The translations under genes were made by a program, and so were the position numbers. Below are positions 51,700-60,851 of a stretch of 64,000 bases of DNA, piece after piece. The notes under the pieces were generated by a model. The model was not told the origin of the DNA. It was given only the letters and a program-made list of their open reading frames with translations, and did no database searches. Position 1 is the stretch's first letter, and the number at the start of each line of letters is the position of its first letter. Source of the DNA: Rhodobacteraceae bacterium 63075 (lineage in GTDB: Bacteria; Pseudomonadota; Alphaproteobacteria; Rhodobacterales; Rhodobacteraceae); assembly GCA_003417655.1 (NCBI GenBank), contig QVMW01000003.1, positions 1-64,000 of the forward strand. The letters are read 5' to 3'.

Positions 51700-52403
51700 C
51701 AGCCCGCTCCCTGCTCCGGCAGCGGCCAGGGCGCGTAGAACGCCTGCCCGTAGATCAGCGCACCGTCCGCGTCCGGGAGCGACTTGAGGAAGGTCTCCCG
51801 CTCGGTGATCCGCCCCATCCACGCTTCCAGCTCGGGAAAGCCCTCCGTCTTCGCGAAATGCCGCGCCATGTAGACAGCCTGCCCCACGGCGATATCCACC
51901 GCCGAGAAGCCGCTGGTGAGCAGGTAGTCGCGGTTCTCCACCGGCGTGGAAAGCCGCGCCTCGATCGCCTCGTAGCATTTCTCCAGCCGCCTCGCCTCGA
52001 GCTGCATGACGTAAGGCGAGCGCATGTGATCCTCGTAGAGCACCACGTGCTGCTGCGTGAGCGCGGCGACATGCTGCGAGACGGTCTCGGAAAAGTGCAG
52101 CCATGTGAGCCAGGCCATGCGGTCGGGGTTGCCTTCGCCGCGCCCGAGGCCGCGCGCGGGGAACCGCTCGCACAGATACTCGATCATCGCCCCGCTCTCG
52201 AACATCCGCTCCCCCTCGATCTCCAGCGCGGGCACGCGGCCCGCCGGTGAAAGCGTGAGGAATTCGGGGTCGCGCAGCGACTTGTCGAAGGCATGCACCT
52301 GGACCTGGAAGTCCAGCCCTCCCAGCTCCGGGTCGTCGAGCTCGTGCAAGAGCCAGAGCACGCGCATCGAGCGCGATTGCGGGACATGGTGCAGGGTGAT
52401 CAT
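51699..52403 (-). CDS. Glutathione S-transferase family protein
   Basis: This 234-residue protein has an N-terminal thioredoxin-like GST domain (ITLHHVPQSRSMRVLWLLHELD, with SRS-type active Ser/Arg region and the VPALEIEG cis-Pro segment, FESGAMIEYL for glutathione binding) and an all-helical C-terminal domain. ATG 52403 has AAGGAGAG upstream. It is 82 bp after mccA in the leucine operon and overlaps the HMG-CoA lyase gene. GST-like proteins occur in such operons but the specific role is unknown. Confidence 0.9.
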   Translation of the reverse strand: MITLHHVPQSRSMRVLWLLHELDDPELGGLDFQVQVHAFDKSLRDPEFLTLSPAGRVPALEIEGERMFESGAMIEYLCERFPARGLGRGEGNPDRMAWLTWLHFSETVSQHVAALTQQHVVLYEDHMRSPYVMQLEARRLEKCYEAIEARLSTPVENRDYLLTSGFSAVDIAVGQAVYMARHFAKTEGFPELEAWMGRITERETFLKSLPDADGALIYGQAFYAPWPLPEQGAG

Positions 52404-52485
52404 GGTCTCTCCTTCAAAGGGTTTGCCGCTCGCGCGGCGCAGTCTTTCACATCTGCACCGGGATGCAACCGCCCGGGCCTGCGCC

Positions 52486-54435
52486 TCAGGCGGCCTCTTC
52501 CTCCTCGAGCCGCACCAGCGCCGCGCCCGCATCCACCTGCGCGCCCGCCTCGGCCAGCACTTCCGCGACCGTGCCGTCGCGCGGGGCCAGCAGCGCATGC
52601 TCCATCTTCATCGCTTCGAGCACGGCGATCTTCTGGCCCGCGCTCACGGCCTCCCCGGCGGCCACGAAGACCTCCTTGACCAGCCCGGGCATCGGCGCTT
52701 CCACAAGGCCGCCGCCCGCCCCGGCATAGGCCGCGCGCTCCAGCGGGTCGATGAGATCGAAGCTCAGCCCGTAATTGTCGAAGACAAAGACCTGCCCGCC
52801 GATGCGCCGCGCCTCCGGGGCCAGCGCCCCATCGAGCCGCCAGAGCCCGCCCGCGCGGCGCGCCTCGATGCGCGCATCCTCCTCGCCGATCCGCATGTCA
52901 TGGGCCTCCGCTCCGAGACTGGTCACGCGCATGACCACCTCGCCGGCCTGCGCGCTCTTCAGCGTGATCGCCCGCGTCATCGGCGCCCAGAGATGCACGC
53001 CGGTCGGCCAGGCGGCTTCAAGCAGGTCCAGCGCGCAGAGCGCGGCCAGCGCGAGGTGCCTGCCTGTCCCCTCCGGCGCGCTCACCAGCGCGTCGATCTC
53101 ACGCCCGATGAGCCCGGTATCCACGTCGCCCTTTGCAAAATCCTCGTGTGCGCAGAGCGCGCCGAGAAAGCTCAGGTTCGTCACCGTTCCCGCCACCTGC
53201 GTCTCGCGCAGCGCCCGCGCCATGCGCTTCAGCGCCACCTCCCGCGTCGGCCCGTGGGTGATGATCTTGGCGATCATCGGGTCGTAGAACATGCTGATCT
53301 CGTCACCGCTGCGCACCCCGCTGTCGGCCCGCGCGCCCTGCGGGAATTGCAGATGCGCCAGCCGCCCCGTCGCGGGCAGAAAGCCTGCCGGAACGTCCTC
53401 GGCATAAAGACGGCTCTCGAAGGCATGGCCGATGATGGAAAGCTCCTCCTGCCGCTTCGGCAGCCCCTCGCCGCTGGCCACGCGCAACTGCCACTCCACG
53501 AGATCGACCCCCGTGATCGCCTCGGTCACGGGATGCTCCACTTGCAGCCGCGTGTTCATCTCCATGAACCAGAACCCGTCGGGCCTCAGCCCCTCCGAGC
53601 CATCGACGATGAATTCGACAGTGCCCGCCCCCTTGTAGCCGATCGCCTCGGCGGCGCGCACGCCCGCTTCGCCCATGGCCGCGCGCATCTCTTCCGTCAT
53701 GCCCGGGGCCGGCGCCTCCTCGATCACCTTCTGGTGACGCCTTTGCAGGGAGCAGTCGCGCTCGAAAAGATGCACCGCGCTCTGCCCGTCGCCGAAGACC
53801 TGCACCTCGATATGCCGGGGCTGGCTGACGAATTTCTCGATCAATACATCGGCATTGCCGAAGGCCGTCCGCGCCTCGCCGCGCGCCGAGGCCAGCGCAT
53901 CGGCGAACGCCTCCGCGCGCTCCACGAGGCGCATCCCCTTGCCGCCGCCGCCCGCGACGGCCTTGATGAGCACCGGAAAGCCGATCTTCTCGGCCTCGCT
54001 GGCCAGCAGCGCGTCACCCTGGTCCGCCCCGTGATAGCCCGGCACGACAGGCACGCCCGCCTCCTCCATCAGCGTCTTGGCCGCGTCCTTGAGCCCCATG
54101 GCGCGGATCGCACTGGCGCTCGGCCCGATGAAGACAAGCCCCGCCGCCTCCACGGCCTCGACAAAATCGGGGTTCTCGCTCAGAAAGCCATAGCCCGGGT
54201 GGATCGCCTCCGCCCCCGTGGCCTGCGCCGCTTCGATCACCGCGTCGCCCCGCAAGTAGCTCTCGGAGGGCTGCGGGCCGCCGATATGCACCGCCTCGTC
54301 GGCCAGTGCCACATGCTTGGCCGCGCGGTCAGCGTCGGAATAGACCGCGACGGTGCGCACCCCCAGCCCCCGCGCGCTCTCGATCACCCGGCAGGCGATC
54401 TCGCCCCTGTTGGCGATCAGTATCTTGTCAAACAT
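52486..54435 (-). CDS. liuD: Methylcrotonyl-CoA carboxylase, alpha (biotin-containing) subunit
   Basis: The alpha subunit carries biotin carboxylase and biotin carrier activities of methylcrotonyl-CoA carboxylase, which carboxylates 3-methylcrotonyl-CoA in leucine catabolism. The 649-residue protein has FDKILIANRGEIACRVI at the N-terminus, the ATP-grasp glycine loop KAVAGGGGKGMRLV, the FMEMNTRLQVEHPVTE motif and a C-terminal biotinyl domain with the lysine in LEAMKMEHALLAP. ATG 54435 has GAGGAGG upstream. It is downstream of a small membrane protein gene by 91 bp. Also called mccA. Confidence 0.95.
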   Translation of the reverse strand: MFDKILIANRGEIACRVIESARGLGVRTVAVYSDADRAAKHVALADEAVHIGGPQPSESYLRGDAVIEAAQATGAEAIHPGYGFLSENPDFVEAVEAAGLVFIGPSASAIRAMGLKDAAKTLMEEAGVPVVPGYHGADQGDALLASEAEKIGFPVLIKAVAGGGGKGMRLVERAEAFADALASARGEARTAFGNADVLIEKFVSQPRHIEVQVFGDGQSAVHLFERDCSLQRRHQKVIEEAPAPGMTEEMRAAMGEAGVRAAEAIGYKGAGTVEFIVDGSEGLRPDGFWFMEMNTRLQVEHPVTEAITGVDLVEWQLRVASGEGLPKRQEELSIIGHAFESRLYAEDVPAGFLPATGRLAHLQFPQGARADSGVRSGDEISMFYDPMIAKIITHGPTREVALKRMARALRETQVAGTVTNLSFLGALCAHEDFAKGDVDTGLIGREIDALVSAPEGTGRHLALAALCALDLLEAAWPTGVHLWAPMTRAITLKSAQAGEVVMRVTSLGAEAHDMRIGEEDARIEARRAGGLWRLDGALAPEARRIGGQVFVFDNYGLSFDLIDPLERAAYAGAGGGLVEAPMPGLVKEVFVAAGEAVSAGQKIAVLEAMKMEHALLAPRDGTVAEVLAEAGAQVDAGAALVRLEEEEAA

Positions 54436-54526
54436 CTCTGGCCTCCTCGTGCCGAACATCTCGTTTCTCGCGGCGCGCCGCCTTTGCGCGCGGGGTGGGT
54501 GGGCGGGCGCGTGCAAAGGCGGCGTG

Positions 54527-54991
54527 TCATTCTGCCCCGCCCTCTTCCGGATAGCTCTTGTAGCGGTGCCGGTAGATCAGGTTGGCCCGCTCCGACGTGA
54601 GCAGGTAGACCAGCGCCGCGCCCTGCGCGAAGAGGACGGCGAGCCCCGCGAGGTTCAGCCCGCCGATCCCCACGAAAAGCCGCATCAGCGAGAAAGCGAA
54701 AAGCGCCACCACCAGGAAAAGCGCGAAGGGCGCGCGCAGGTAGAGCCCCAACGCGCTCAGCATGAGGAGCAGCGCCGCGCCGAAATCGGCAAGGCTCCCC
54801 GCCATGGTGAAGGCATAGAACCGCAAGCCAGAGAGCGCCACCAGCGCGAGGATGATGAGGTAGAGCGCGGGGCCGAGCCGCCCCTTCGGGTGCGCATGGG
54901 CCATCTCGCGGCTGACATACACCCAGCGCTCGCCGGTCACCGGGTCGGCCCGGCCTGCCTCGAAGCGGCCTTTTTCGGGAAACTCGTCCAT
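54527..54991 (-). CDS. Small four-helix membrane protein in the leucine operon
   Basis: This 154-residue protein has a soluble N-terminus with FEAGRADPVTGERWVYVSRE, four predicted helices (about 39-58, 63-84, 88-108, 112-132) and a C-terminal RANLIYRHRYKSYPEEGG tail. It begins 4 bp after mccB and precedes mccA, so it separates the two carboxylase subunit genes. No named family is recognised. It could be a transport or assembly factor, but there is no direct evidence. Confidence 0.75.
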   Translation of the reverse strand: MDEFPEKGRFEAGRADPVTGERWVYVSREMAHAHPKGRLGPALYLIILALVALSGLRFYAFTMAGSLADFGAALLLMLSALGLYLRAPFALFLVVALFAFSLMRLFVGIGGLNLAGLAVLFAQGAALVYLLTSERANLIYRHRYKSYPEEGGAE

Positions 54992-54995
54992 CACG

Positions 54996-56600
54996 TCACA
55001 TCCGGAACACGCCGAAGCGCGTGTCCTCGATCGGGGCGTTGAGCGCCGCCGAGAGCGAGAGCGCGAGGATATCGCGGCTCTGGCGCGGGTCGATGATCCC
55101 GTCGTCCCACATCCGCGCGCTGGCATAGAGCGGGTGGCTCTGCGCCTCGAACATCTCGATGGTCGGGCGCTTGAACTCGGCCTCCTCCTCTTCGCTCCAG
55201 CTCCCGCCCTGCCGCTCGATCCCGTCGCGCTTGACCGTCGCCAGAACGCCCGCCGCCTGCTCGCCGCCCATCACGGAGATGCGGGAATTGGGCCAGGTCC
55301 ACAAGAAGCGCGGGGAATAGGCCCGCCCGGCCATGCCGTAATTGCCCGCGCCGAAGGAGCCGCCGACAAGCATGGTGATCTTGGGCACCGAGGTCGTCGC
55401 CACGGCGGTGACCATCTTGGCCCCGTGCCGCGCGATCCCTTCGTTCTCGTATCTGCGGCCCACCATGAAGCCGGTGATGTTCTGGAGGAACACCAGCGGG
55501 ATCTTGCGCTGCGAGCACAGCTCGACGAAATGCGCTCCCTTTTGCGCCGCCTCGCTGAACAGGACCCCATTGTTGGCCACGATCCCCACGGGGCAGCCCT
55601 TCACATGGGCAAAACCGGTCACCAGCGTCTCCCCGAAACGCGGCTTGAACTCGTCAAAGCGCGAGCCGTCCACCAGCCGCGCGATCACTTCGCGGATGTC
55701 ATAGGGCGTGCGCAGGTCCGCCGGAACCACGCCGAATATCTCGTCAGGGTCGTAGGCCGGCTCCTCGCTGGCCTGCCATTCGACGGTGCCGGGCCGCGTG
55801 ATGTTGAGATGGCTCACCGCCCGCCGCGCCAGCTCGAGCGCATGGGCGTCGTCCTCGGCGAGGTAATCGGCCACGCCCGAGAGGCGCGTGTGCACATCGC
55901 CGCCGCCAAGCTCCTCGGCGGTGACGACCTCACCGGTGGCCGCCTTGACGAGCGGCGGACCGGCCAGGAAGATCGTCCCCTGCTCGCGCACGATGATCGT
56001 CACATCGCTCATCGCGGGGACATAAGCGCCGCCCGCTGTGCAGGAGCCCATCACCACGGCGATCTGCGGGATGCCCTTGGCGCTCATCTGCGCCTGGTTG
56101 TAGAAAATCCGCCCGAAATGGTCGCGGTCGGGGAAGACCTCGTCCTGGTTGGGCAGGTTCGCCCCGCCGCTGTCCACGAGGTAGACGCAGGGCAGGCGGT
56201 TCTCCTCGGCGATCTCCTGGGCGCGCAGGTGCTTCTTGACGCTCATCGGGTAGTAGGTCCCGCCCTTCACGGTCGCATCATTGCACAGGATCATGCACTC
56301 GCGCCCATGGACACGGCCGATCCCGGCGATCACCCCCGCGCCCGGCGCGGCGCCGTCATACATCCCGTGCGCCGCCGTCGCGCCGATCTCGAGGAAGGGC
56401 GAGCCGGGATCGAGCAGCCCGGCAACGCGGTCCCTTGGCAGCATCTTGCCGCGCGCGAGATGCCGCTCGCGAGACCGCTCCCCGCCCCCCGCAGCCGCCG
56501 CCTGCGCCGCCTCGCGCACCACGCGCAGCGCCTCCTCGTGGCCCGCCTGGTTGGCCTTGAACTGATCCGATGTCGGGATCGCCTGGGATTGCAGTTTCAT
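54996..56600 (-). CDS. liuB: Methylcrotonyl-CoA carboxylase, beta (carboxyltransferase) subunit
   Basis: This 534-residue carboxyltransferase moves carboxyl from biotin to methylcrotonyl-CoA. It has the acyl-CoA carboxyltransferase fold with [38 protein letters not shown], the [10 protein letters not shown] oxyanion motif, [15 protein letters not shown] and [21 protein letters not shown] (second half), [18 protein letters not shown]. Length matches the family. It is transcribed before mccA with a membrane protein gene between. Also called mccB. Confidence 0.96.
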   Translation of the reverse strand: MKLQSQAIPTSDQFKANQAGHEEALRVVREAAQAAAAGGGERSRERHLARGKMLPRDRVAGLLDPGSPFLEIGATAAHGMYDGAAPGAGVIAGIGRVHGRECMILCNDATVKGGTYYPMSVKKHLRAQEIAEENRLPCVYLVDSGGANLPNQDEVFPDRDHFGRIFYNQAQMSAKGIPQIAVVMGSCTAGGAYVPAMSDVTIIVREQGTIFLAGPPLVKAATGEVVTAEELGGGDVHTRLSGVADYLAEDDAHALELARRAVSHLNITRPGTVEWQASEEPAYDPDEIFGVVPADLRTPYDIREVIARLVDGSRFDEFKPRFGETLVTGFAHVKGCPVGIVANNGVLFSEAAQKGAHFVELCSQRKIPLVFLQNITGFMVGRRYENEGIARHGAKMVTAVATTSVPKITMLVGGSFGAGNYGMAGRAYSPRFLWTWPNSRISVMGGEQAAGVLATVKRDGIERQGGSWSEEEEAEFKRPTIEMFEAQSHPLYASARMWDDGIIDPRQSRDILALSLSAALNAPIEDTRFGVFRM

Positions 56601-56640
56601 GTGTTTTCCACCTCGATCGAATCTTGAAATGTCAGTTTCT

Positions 56641-57192
56641 TCATGGCCTTCCCCGCGCCCTTGGCCGCACCGGCGCAGGCGCTTCGGCCCACCCGAGCCT
56701 GAACGCAGGCTCCACCGCCCCGTTCTCCCGGGCGATCTGGTAGGCCAGCACGGCCAGCTCGGCCCGCCGCGTCGCCTCGCGCGCGGCGCACCAGGCGGCC
56801 AGCACCGGCGTCATCCCGGCGCAATCATCCCCCGCAGAGCGCCCCTTGGCGAGCGCGTGGACCGCCCTGTAGAGCCCCGGCCCCTCGGGCGCGGGCAGGC
56901 TTTCGAGGACCGCGCCGCGAAGCTGCTCCTGCGTCTCGGCCAGCGCGTGCTGGCAGGGCAGCGGGGCCGCGCTCCGGTCGCAGCGGACGATCCCGCCGAC
57001 CCCGCAAACCTCCACGCCGCGCCCGTCCACGAAAGGCGCCAGCCCCGCGTATAGCCCCGAGCGCGCGCGGCGCAGGTCGCGCTCGAACCGCGCGATCTCG
57101 GCGTTCATGCAGGGTTCGAAAGCCGGGATCGGCGCGGGCTCCTCGGCACGCGCCGCGCCCGCGAGCAGGAGGATTGCGAGCAAGGCCCTCAC
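56641..57192 (-). CDS. Exported protein of unknown function in the leucine operon
   Basis: GTG 57192 overlaps the stop of the acyl-CoA synthetase gene (GTGA) and gives 183 residues with a signal peptide ([20 protein letters not shown]). The mature part has six cysteines (in [40 protein letters not shown] and [10 protein letters not shown]), implying disulfides in the periplasm. It ends with a Pro/Arg-rich tail. It is not recognised as a named family. Its role in a leucine operon is not obvious. Confidence 0.72.
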   Translation of the reverse strand: MRALLAILLLAGAARAEEPAPIPAFEPCMNAEIARFERDLRRARSGLYAGLAPFVDGRGVEVCGVGGIVRCDRSAAPLPCQHALAETQEQLRGAVLESLPAPEGPGLYRAVHALAKGRSAGDDCAGMTPVLAAWCAAREATRRAELAVLAYQIARENGAVEPAFRLGWAEAPAPVRPRARGRP

Positions 57193-58724
57193 GTGCCCTC
57201 TCCCGCCGCGCGGGCCTTCAATTCCTTGCGGATCACCTTGCCCGTCACGGTCATCGGCAGCTCAGCGAGAAACTCGACCTCGCGCGGATAGCTGTAACTC
57301 GCCAGCCGCGCCTTGACCCAGTCCTGAAGCTCGCCCGCCTCGGCCTCGGCACCTTCTTTCAGGACAACGTAGGCCTTGACGATCTCGTGGCGCAGCGCGT
57401 CGGGTTTGCCGACGACGCCGCAGGTGGCCACGGCCGGATGCGTGAGCAGGCAATCCTCGATCTCCGCAGGCCCGATCCTGTAACCACCCGAGGAGATCAC
57501 GTCATCCTCGCGGCCCAGGAAGCGGATGAAACCGTCTTCCATCACGCCGCGATCGCTGGTGACCAGCCAGTCCCCGCGGAACTTCTCCGCCGTGGCTTCG
57601 GGCTTGTCCCAGTATTCCAGCATCATGCTCGCACAGCCGCGATGCACGGCAATATCGCCTTCGCCCTGTGTGCGATTGCCGCTCTCGTCGATCACCGCCA
57701 CATCAAAACCGGGCACAGCCTTCCCGAGGCAGCCCTGCAAGGGGCTGAAGAGGGCGCCGCAAGAGCTGGCGACCATGTTGCATTCGGTCTGCCCGTAAAA
57801 CTCGTTGATCGTAGCGCCGAAGGCGCCCCGGCCCCAGTCCAGCATCTCCGCGCCCAGCGGCTCCCCGCCAGAGGCCACGGAGCGCAACCCGCCGATCTCC
57901 TGCCCAGCCGCCTTGAGCATCCTCAGAGCTGTCGGCGGGAAGAACACGTTGCGCACCCCGCCCGCGCGGCAAACCCGCTCCGCCTCGCCGGGGGTAAATT
58001 TCGCCAATCGCGCCGCAACGACGGGCACGCCCAGCGCCAGCCCCGGCATCAGCACGTCGAAGAGCCCGCCGATCCAGGCCCAGTCCGCAGGCGTCCAGAG
58101 GCGATCCCCCTCCTGCCCCAGAAAGTCATGGCTCATCTCGACGCCCGGCAGATGCCCCGTCAGGACGCGGTGGGCATGCAGCGCGCCCTTGGGCTTGCCC
58201 GTCGTGCCGCTGGTATAGATGAGCACGGCGGGGTCTTCGGCAGCCGTGTCCGCCATGGGCGCGTCCCCCTCGGGCAGCTCATGGGGCAGCAGCGGCTCGG
58301 CCAGCCCCTCGACCATGCCCGCGCCCTCCGCGTCCGTCACGACGATTTCCAGCCCGCTGTCGCCAATCCTGCTCTCCAAAGCATCGCGCTTGAACAGCTT
58401 GAAGAGCGGCACGGAGACCGCCCCGATCCGCCAGATCGCGATATGCGCCGCCGCGCACCAGGCCTCCTGGGAAAAGAGAACGCCCACGCGGTCGCCCCTT
58501 CCCACGCCGCGGCGCACAAGCTCCGCCGCCAGCCGCCCCGCCATATCGGCAAGCTCCCCATAGGTGACCTCCTGCCGCCCATGTCTCAGATCATGGCTCA
58601 GATCGATGATCGCCACCTGCCCCTCAGGGCGCGCCAGCACCTGCGCCGCCATATTCAGCCGCTCGGGCAAGGCCCAGTTAAAGCCCTCCCGCAAAGCCTG
58701 GTATGTCGCGGCGCGCTTGAGCAT
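57189..58724 (-). CDS. AMP-forming acyl-CoA synthetase
   Basis: This 511-residue ANL-family enzyme activates a carboxylic acid to its CoA thioester via an acyl adenylate. The P-loop LIYTSGTTGKPKGALHAH, the INEFYGQTECN A5-type motif, SDRGVMEDGFIRFLGREDDVISSGGYRIGPAEIE and the catalytic lysine motif PMTVTGKVIRKEL are all present. In the context of the liu genes a branched-chain or acetoacetate-like acid is a likely substrate. It overlaps the genes on both sides (TGATG and GTGA), so it is tightly coupled. Confidence 0.92.
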   Translation of the reverse strand: MLKRAATYQALREGFNWALPERLNMAAQVLARPEGQVAIIDLSHDLRHGRQEVTYGELADMAGRLAAELVRRGVGRGDRVGVLFSQEAWCAAAHIAIWRIGAVSVPLFKLFKRDALESRIGDSGLEIVVTDAEGAGMVEGLAEPLLPHELPEGDAPMADTAAEDPAVLIYTSGTTGKPKGALHAHRVLTGHLPGVEMSHDFLGQEGDRLWTPADWAWIGGLFDVLMPGLALGVPVVAARLAKFTPGEAERVCRAGGVRNVFFPPTALRMLKAAGQEIGGLRSVASGGEPLGAEMLDWGRGAFGATINEFYGQTECNMVASSCGALFSPLQGCLGKAVPGFDVAVIDESGNRTQGEGDIAVHRGCASMMLEYWDKPEATAEKFRGDWLVTSDRGVMEDGFIRFLGREDDVISSGGYRIGPAEIEDCLLTHPAVATCGVVGKPDALRHEIVKAYVVLKEGAEAEAGELQDWVKARLASYSYPREVEFLAELPMTVTGKVIRKELKARAAGEGT

Positions 58725-59242
58725 CAGTCCTGAGCCTCTTCAAGCTGCTCACTCTTCTTGATTGCCCAATCGAACGAAGTCATCTGCGCAAAGAACTCGG
58801 CCTGCTGATCTTCATCCAGCCAATCATAGAACCAGAATGGCAGCGGATTGGCGTTTTTTATCCGGGCGTAGTTTTCGCGCCAAGTGTCCAACTCGCCCAT
58901 GATATCCATCAGAGGCCGATGCTCTTCGGATGTGGCGTCGAGCCCTTGCTCATTGAGGATACGCTCCATCAGGGCCTCGCGTTTCCGCGAAACCGTCGCC
59001 TTCAAATCCTCGGCACAGTCTTCTGGCACTTTCGCATGCTGACAATAGCGCAGCATGGTCGTCGTGCACTTCGTCGGACTCTCTGCCGGCGGGAGCCCGG
59101 CAGAGCGCGCTTCGCGCCGGACGTCTGCCGAATGCGCGATACATCTGTCGAGCCAAGCTGAAACATCGGCATCTTCGGCCTGTGTCGGCGCAGCTACAGA
59201 CAGCAGCAAACCGACAACACTCAAAGACCCGGGAAAACGCAT
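58724..59242 (-). CDS. Exported protein of unknown function after isovaleryl-CoA dehydrogenase
   Basis: ATG 59242 overlaps the stop of ivd by one base (TGATG). The 172-residue product has a signal peptide ([23 protein letters not shown]), a Cys-containing middle with WLDRCIAHSADVRREARSAG and LRYCQHAKVPEDCAEDL, and a helical, acidic C-terminus with LPFWFYDWLDEDQQAEFF. No named family is recognised. Its stop overlaps the start of the acyl-CoA synthetase gene, so it is a genuine operon member. Confidence 0.72.
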   Translation of the reverse strand: MRFPGSLSVVGLLLSVAAPTQAEDADVSAWLDRCIAHSADVRREARSAGLPPAESPTKCTTTMLRYCQHAKVPEDCAEDLKATVSRKREALMERILNEQGLDATSEEHRPLMDIMGELDTWRENYARIKNANPLPFWFYDWLDEDQQAEFFAQMTSFDWAIKKSEQLEEAQD

Positions 59243-60405
59243 CACAAATACATCCCCATCAGCTCCCGCCCGATCAGCATGCGGCGGATCTCGGAGGTGC
59301 CCGCGCCGATCTCCATCAGCTTGGCATCGCGGAAGATGCGCCCCACCGGGTTGTCGCTCAGATAGCCCGCGCCGCCGAAGGCCTGCACCGCCTGATGCGC
59401 CACGACCATCGCCTCCTCGGAGGCATAGAGGCAGCAGGCGGCGGCGTCCTGCCGGGTGATGTCGCCCCGGTCGCAGGCCTTCGCCGCCTCGTAGACATAG
59501 GCGCGCGCGGAGTTCATCTTGGTGTACATATCGGCGATCTTGCCCTGCATGAGCTGGAAGTTCCCGATCGGCTCGCCGAACTGCTTGCGCTCGGCCATGT
59601 AGGGCATGACCTCGTCCATGCAGCCCGCCATGATCCCCGTGCCGATTCCGGCCAGCACGACGCGCTCGTAATCGAGCCCCGACATGAGCACTTTCACGCC
59701 CTTGCCCTCCTCGCCGAGAATGTTCTCGAAGGGCACTTCGACATCCTCGAAAATCAGCTCGGCGGTGTTCGAGCCCCGCATGCCGAGCTTGTCGAAATGC
59801 GGCGATGTGCTGAACCCCTTCATCTCCTTGTCGATCAGGAAGGCCGTGATCCCCTTCGCGCCCGCCTCCATGTCCGTCTTGGCATAGACGACGAGCGTGT
59901 CCGCATCGGGGCCGTTGGTGATCCAGTACTTGTTGCCGTTGAGCACGAAACGGTCGTTGCGCTTGTCGGCCCTGAGCTTCATCGAGACGACATCGGAGCC
60001 CGCGGAGGGCTCGGACATGGCCAGCGCGCCCACATGCTCGCCGCTGATGAGGCGCGGCAGGTATTTGTGCTTCTGCTCCTCGTTGCCGTTGAGCTTGATC
60101 TGGTTGACGCAGAGGTTCGAATGCGCGCCGTAGGAAAGCGAGACCGAGGCGCTGGCCCGCGCGATCTCCTCGACCGCCACGGTATGCGCGAGATAGGACA
60201 TGTCCGCCCCGCCATATTCCTCCGGCGTGGTGATCCCCAGCAGGCCCAGCTCGCCCATCTCGGCCCAAAGCTCGTTGGGAAACGCATTGGACTCGTCGAT
60301 CTGCGCAGCCATCGGCTTCACGCGCTCCTGCGCCCAGCGATGCACCATCTCGCGCAGCGCGCCGACATCCTCGCCCAGGTCGAACTTCATCTCGCCCGTG
60401 AACAT
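59242..60405 (-). CDS. ivd: Isovaleryl-CoA dehydrogenase
   Basis: This 387-residue acyl-CoA dehydrogenase oxidises isovaleryl-CoA to 3-methylcrotonyl-CoA, passing electrons to ETF. It has the FAD-binding [15 protein letters not shown] and [19 protein letters not shown] motifs, and the catalytic Glu in [12 protein letters not shown], the position used by isovaleryl-CoA dehydrogenases. ATG 60405 has GGAGG at 8 bp, and gives a normal length; the frame extends to a GTG at 60432 within the operator and is rejected. It is first in the liu operon. Confidence 0.95.
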   Translation of the reverse strand: MFTGEMKFDLGEDVGALREMVHRWAQERVKPMAAQIDESNAFPNELWAEMGELGLLGITTPEEYGGADMSYLAHTVAVEEIARASASVSLSYGAHSNLCVNQIKLNGNEEQKHKYLPRLISGEHVGALAMSEPSAGSDVVSMKLRADKRNDRFVLNGNKYWITNGPDADTLVVYAKTDMEAGAKGITAFLIDKEMKGFSTSPHFDKLGMRGSNTAELIFEDVEVPFENILGEEGKGVKVLMSGLDYERVVLAGIGTGIMAGCMDEVMPYMAERKQFGEPIGNFQLMQGKIADMYTKMNSARAYVYEAAKACDRGDITRQDAAACCLYASEEAMVVAHQAVQAFGGAGYLSDNPVGRIFRDAKLMEIGAGTSEIRRMLIGRELMGMYL

Positions 60406-60425
60406 GGGGCCGTCCTCCAGTTTAT

Positions 60426-60439
60426 TGAACACTTGTTCA
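60426..60439. promoter_or_regulatory. Perfect operator-like palindrome before ivd
   Basis: TGAACA-CT-TGTTCA is a perfect 14-bp palindrome of the kind bound by TetR-type repressors. It starts about 21 bp before the ivd ATG and covers the predicted transcript start, so binding would block initiation of the leucine operon. Confidence 0.6.
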
Positions 60440-60440
60440 T

Positions 60441-60469
60441 TTCTTAACGGCTCGCGCGATTCGGATCAA
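60441..60469 (-). promoter_or_regulatory. Candidate promoter of the liu operon
   Basis: On the minus strand TTGATC (60464-60469) and TAAGAA (60441-60446) are separated by 17 bp. The predicted start near 60434 falls inside the TGAACA-CT-TGTTCA palindrome. Confidence 0.5.
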
Positions 60470-60580
60470 TAGCGGGGTGCGTGGTGGAAAGGGGGCGGCG
60501 CGGGGGGCGGTCCGGAGTATGAACTGGGAGCGGACGCTCGATTGAGTTTGACGAGCCGCGACAGCGACGGGCCGCGGCGC

Positions 60581-60623
60581 GGCGATGCGCGGCGGCGCTT
60601 CGCGCCTTGATTCCGCGCAGGGC
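60581..60623 (+). repeat. Dispersed repeat type B, copy 3
   Basis: It reads CGGCGATGCGCGGCGGCG followed by CTTCGCGCC and TTGATTCCGCGCAGGG, matching the copies at 14420 and 20454. Confidence 0.65.
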
Positions 60624-60756
60624 GCTCATTGGCCGCCCCGTCCGCGAATCACCAACGCGCGTCCAGCGCAGCGAAGGTCAGCGATCGCAATTTCTCGTGT
60701 CGGGCCGTGGGTGCGCTTTGGGCAGCCATGGCGCGGGCGGCCGGTGCAATCTTTCC

Positions 60757-60789
60757 CGAATGTCGCAAACCCGCGCGAATGTCGCAAAC
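60757..60789 (+). repeat. Direct repeat of CGAATGTCGCAAAC upstream of the transporter gene
   Basis: The 14-bp word occurs at 60757-60770 and 60776-60789 with start-to-start spacing of 19 bp, 63-95 bp before the ATG. It could be a tandem binding site of a regulator. Confidence 0.6.
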
Positions 60790-60851
60790 GGGGTATCGCG
60801 TCTCCCGCCAAAGGGTTAGCGTCAGCGCATGACGTGTTTTACCGGACCGAC

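Larger units (their letters stand above)
60470..60851. other. Gene-free 382-bp gap upstream of the DMT transporter
   Basis: No gene is supported. It contains dispersed repeat type B copy 3 (60581-60623) and, nearer the transporter, two direct repeats of CGAATGTCGCAAAC. Confidence 0.65.

Noticed and set aside
52057..54600. 847-codon plus-strand frame opposite mccA
   Set aside because: Composition is His/Arg/Pro-rich and no motif is seen; it is antisense to a clear carboxylase subunit.
60406..60432. Upstream GTG start for ivd at 60432
   Set aside because: It would lie inside the operator and before the ribosome binding site GGAGG; the ATG at 60405 has proper spacing and gives the family length.
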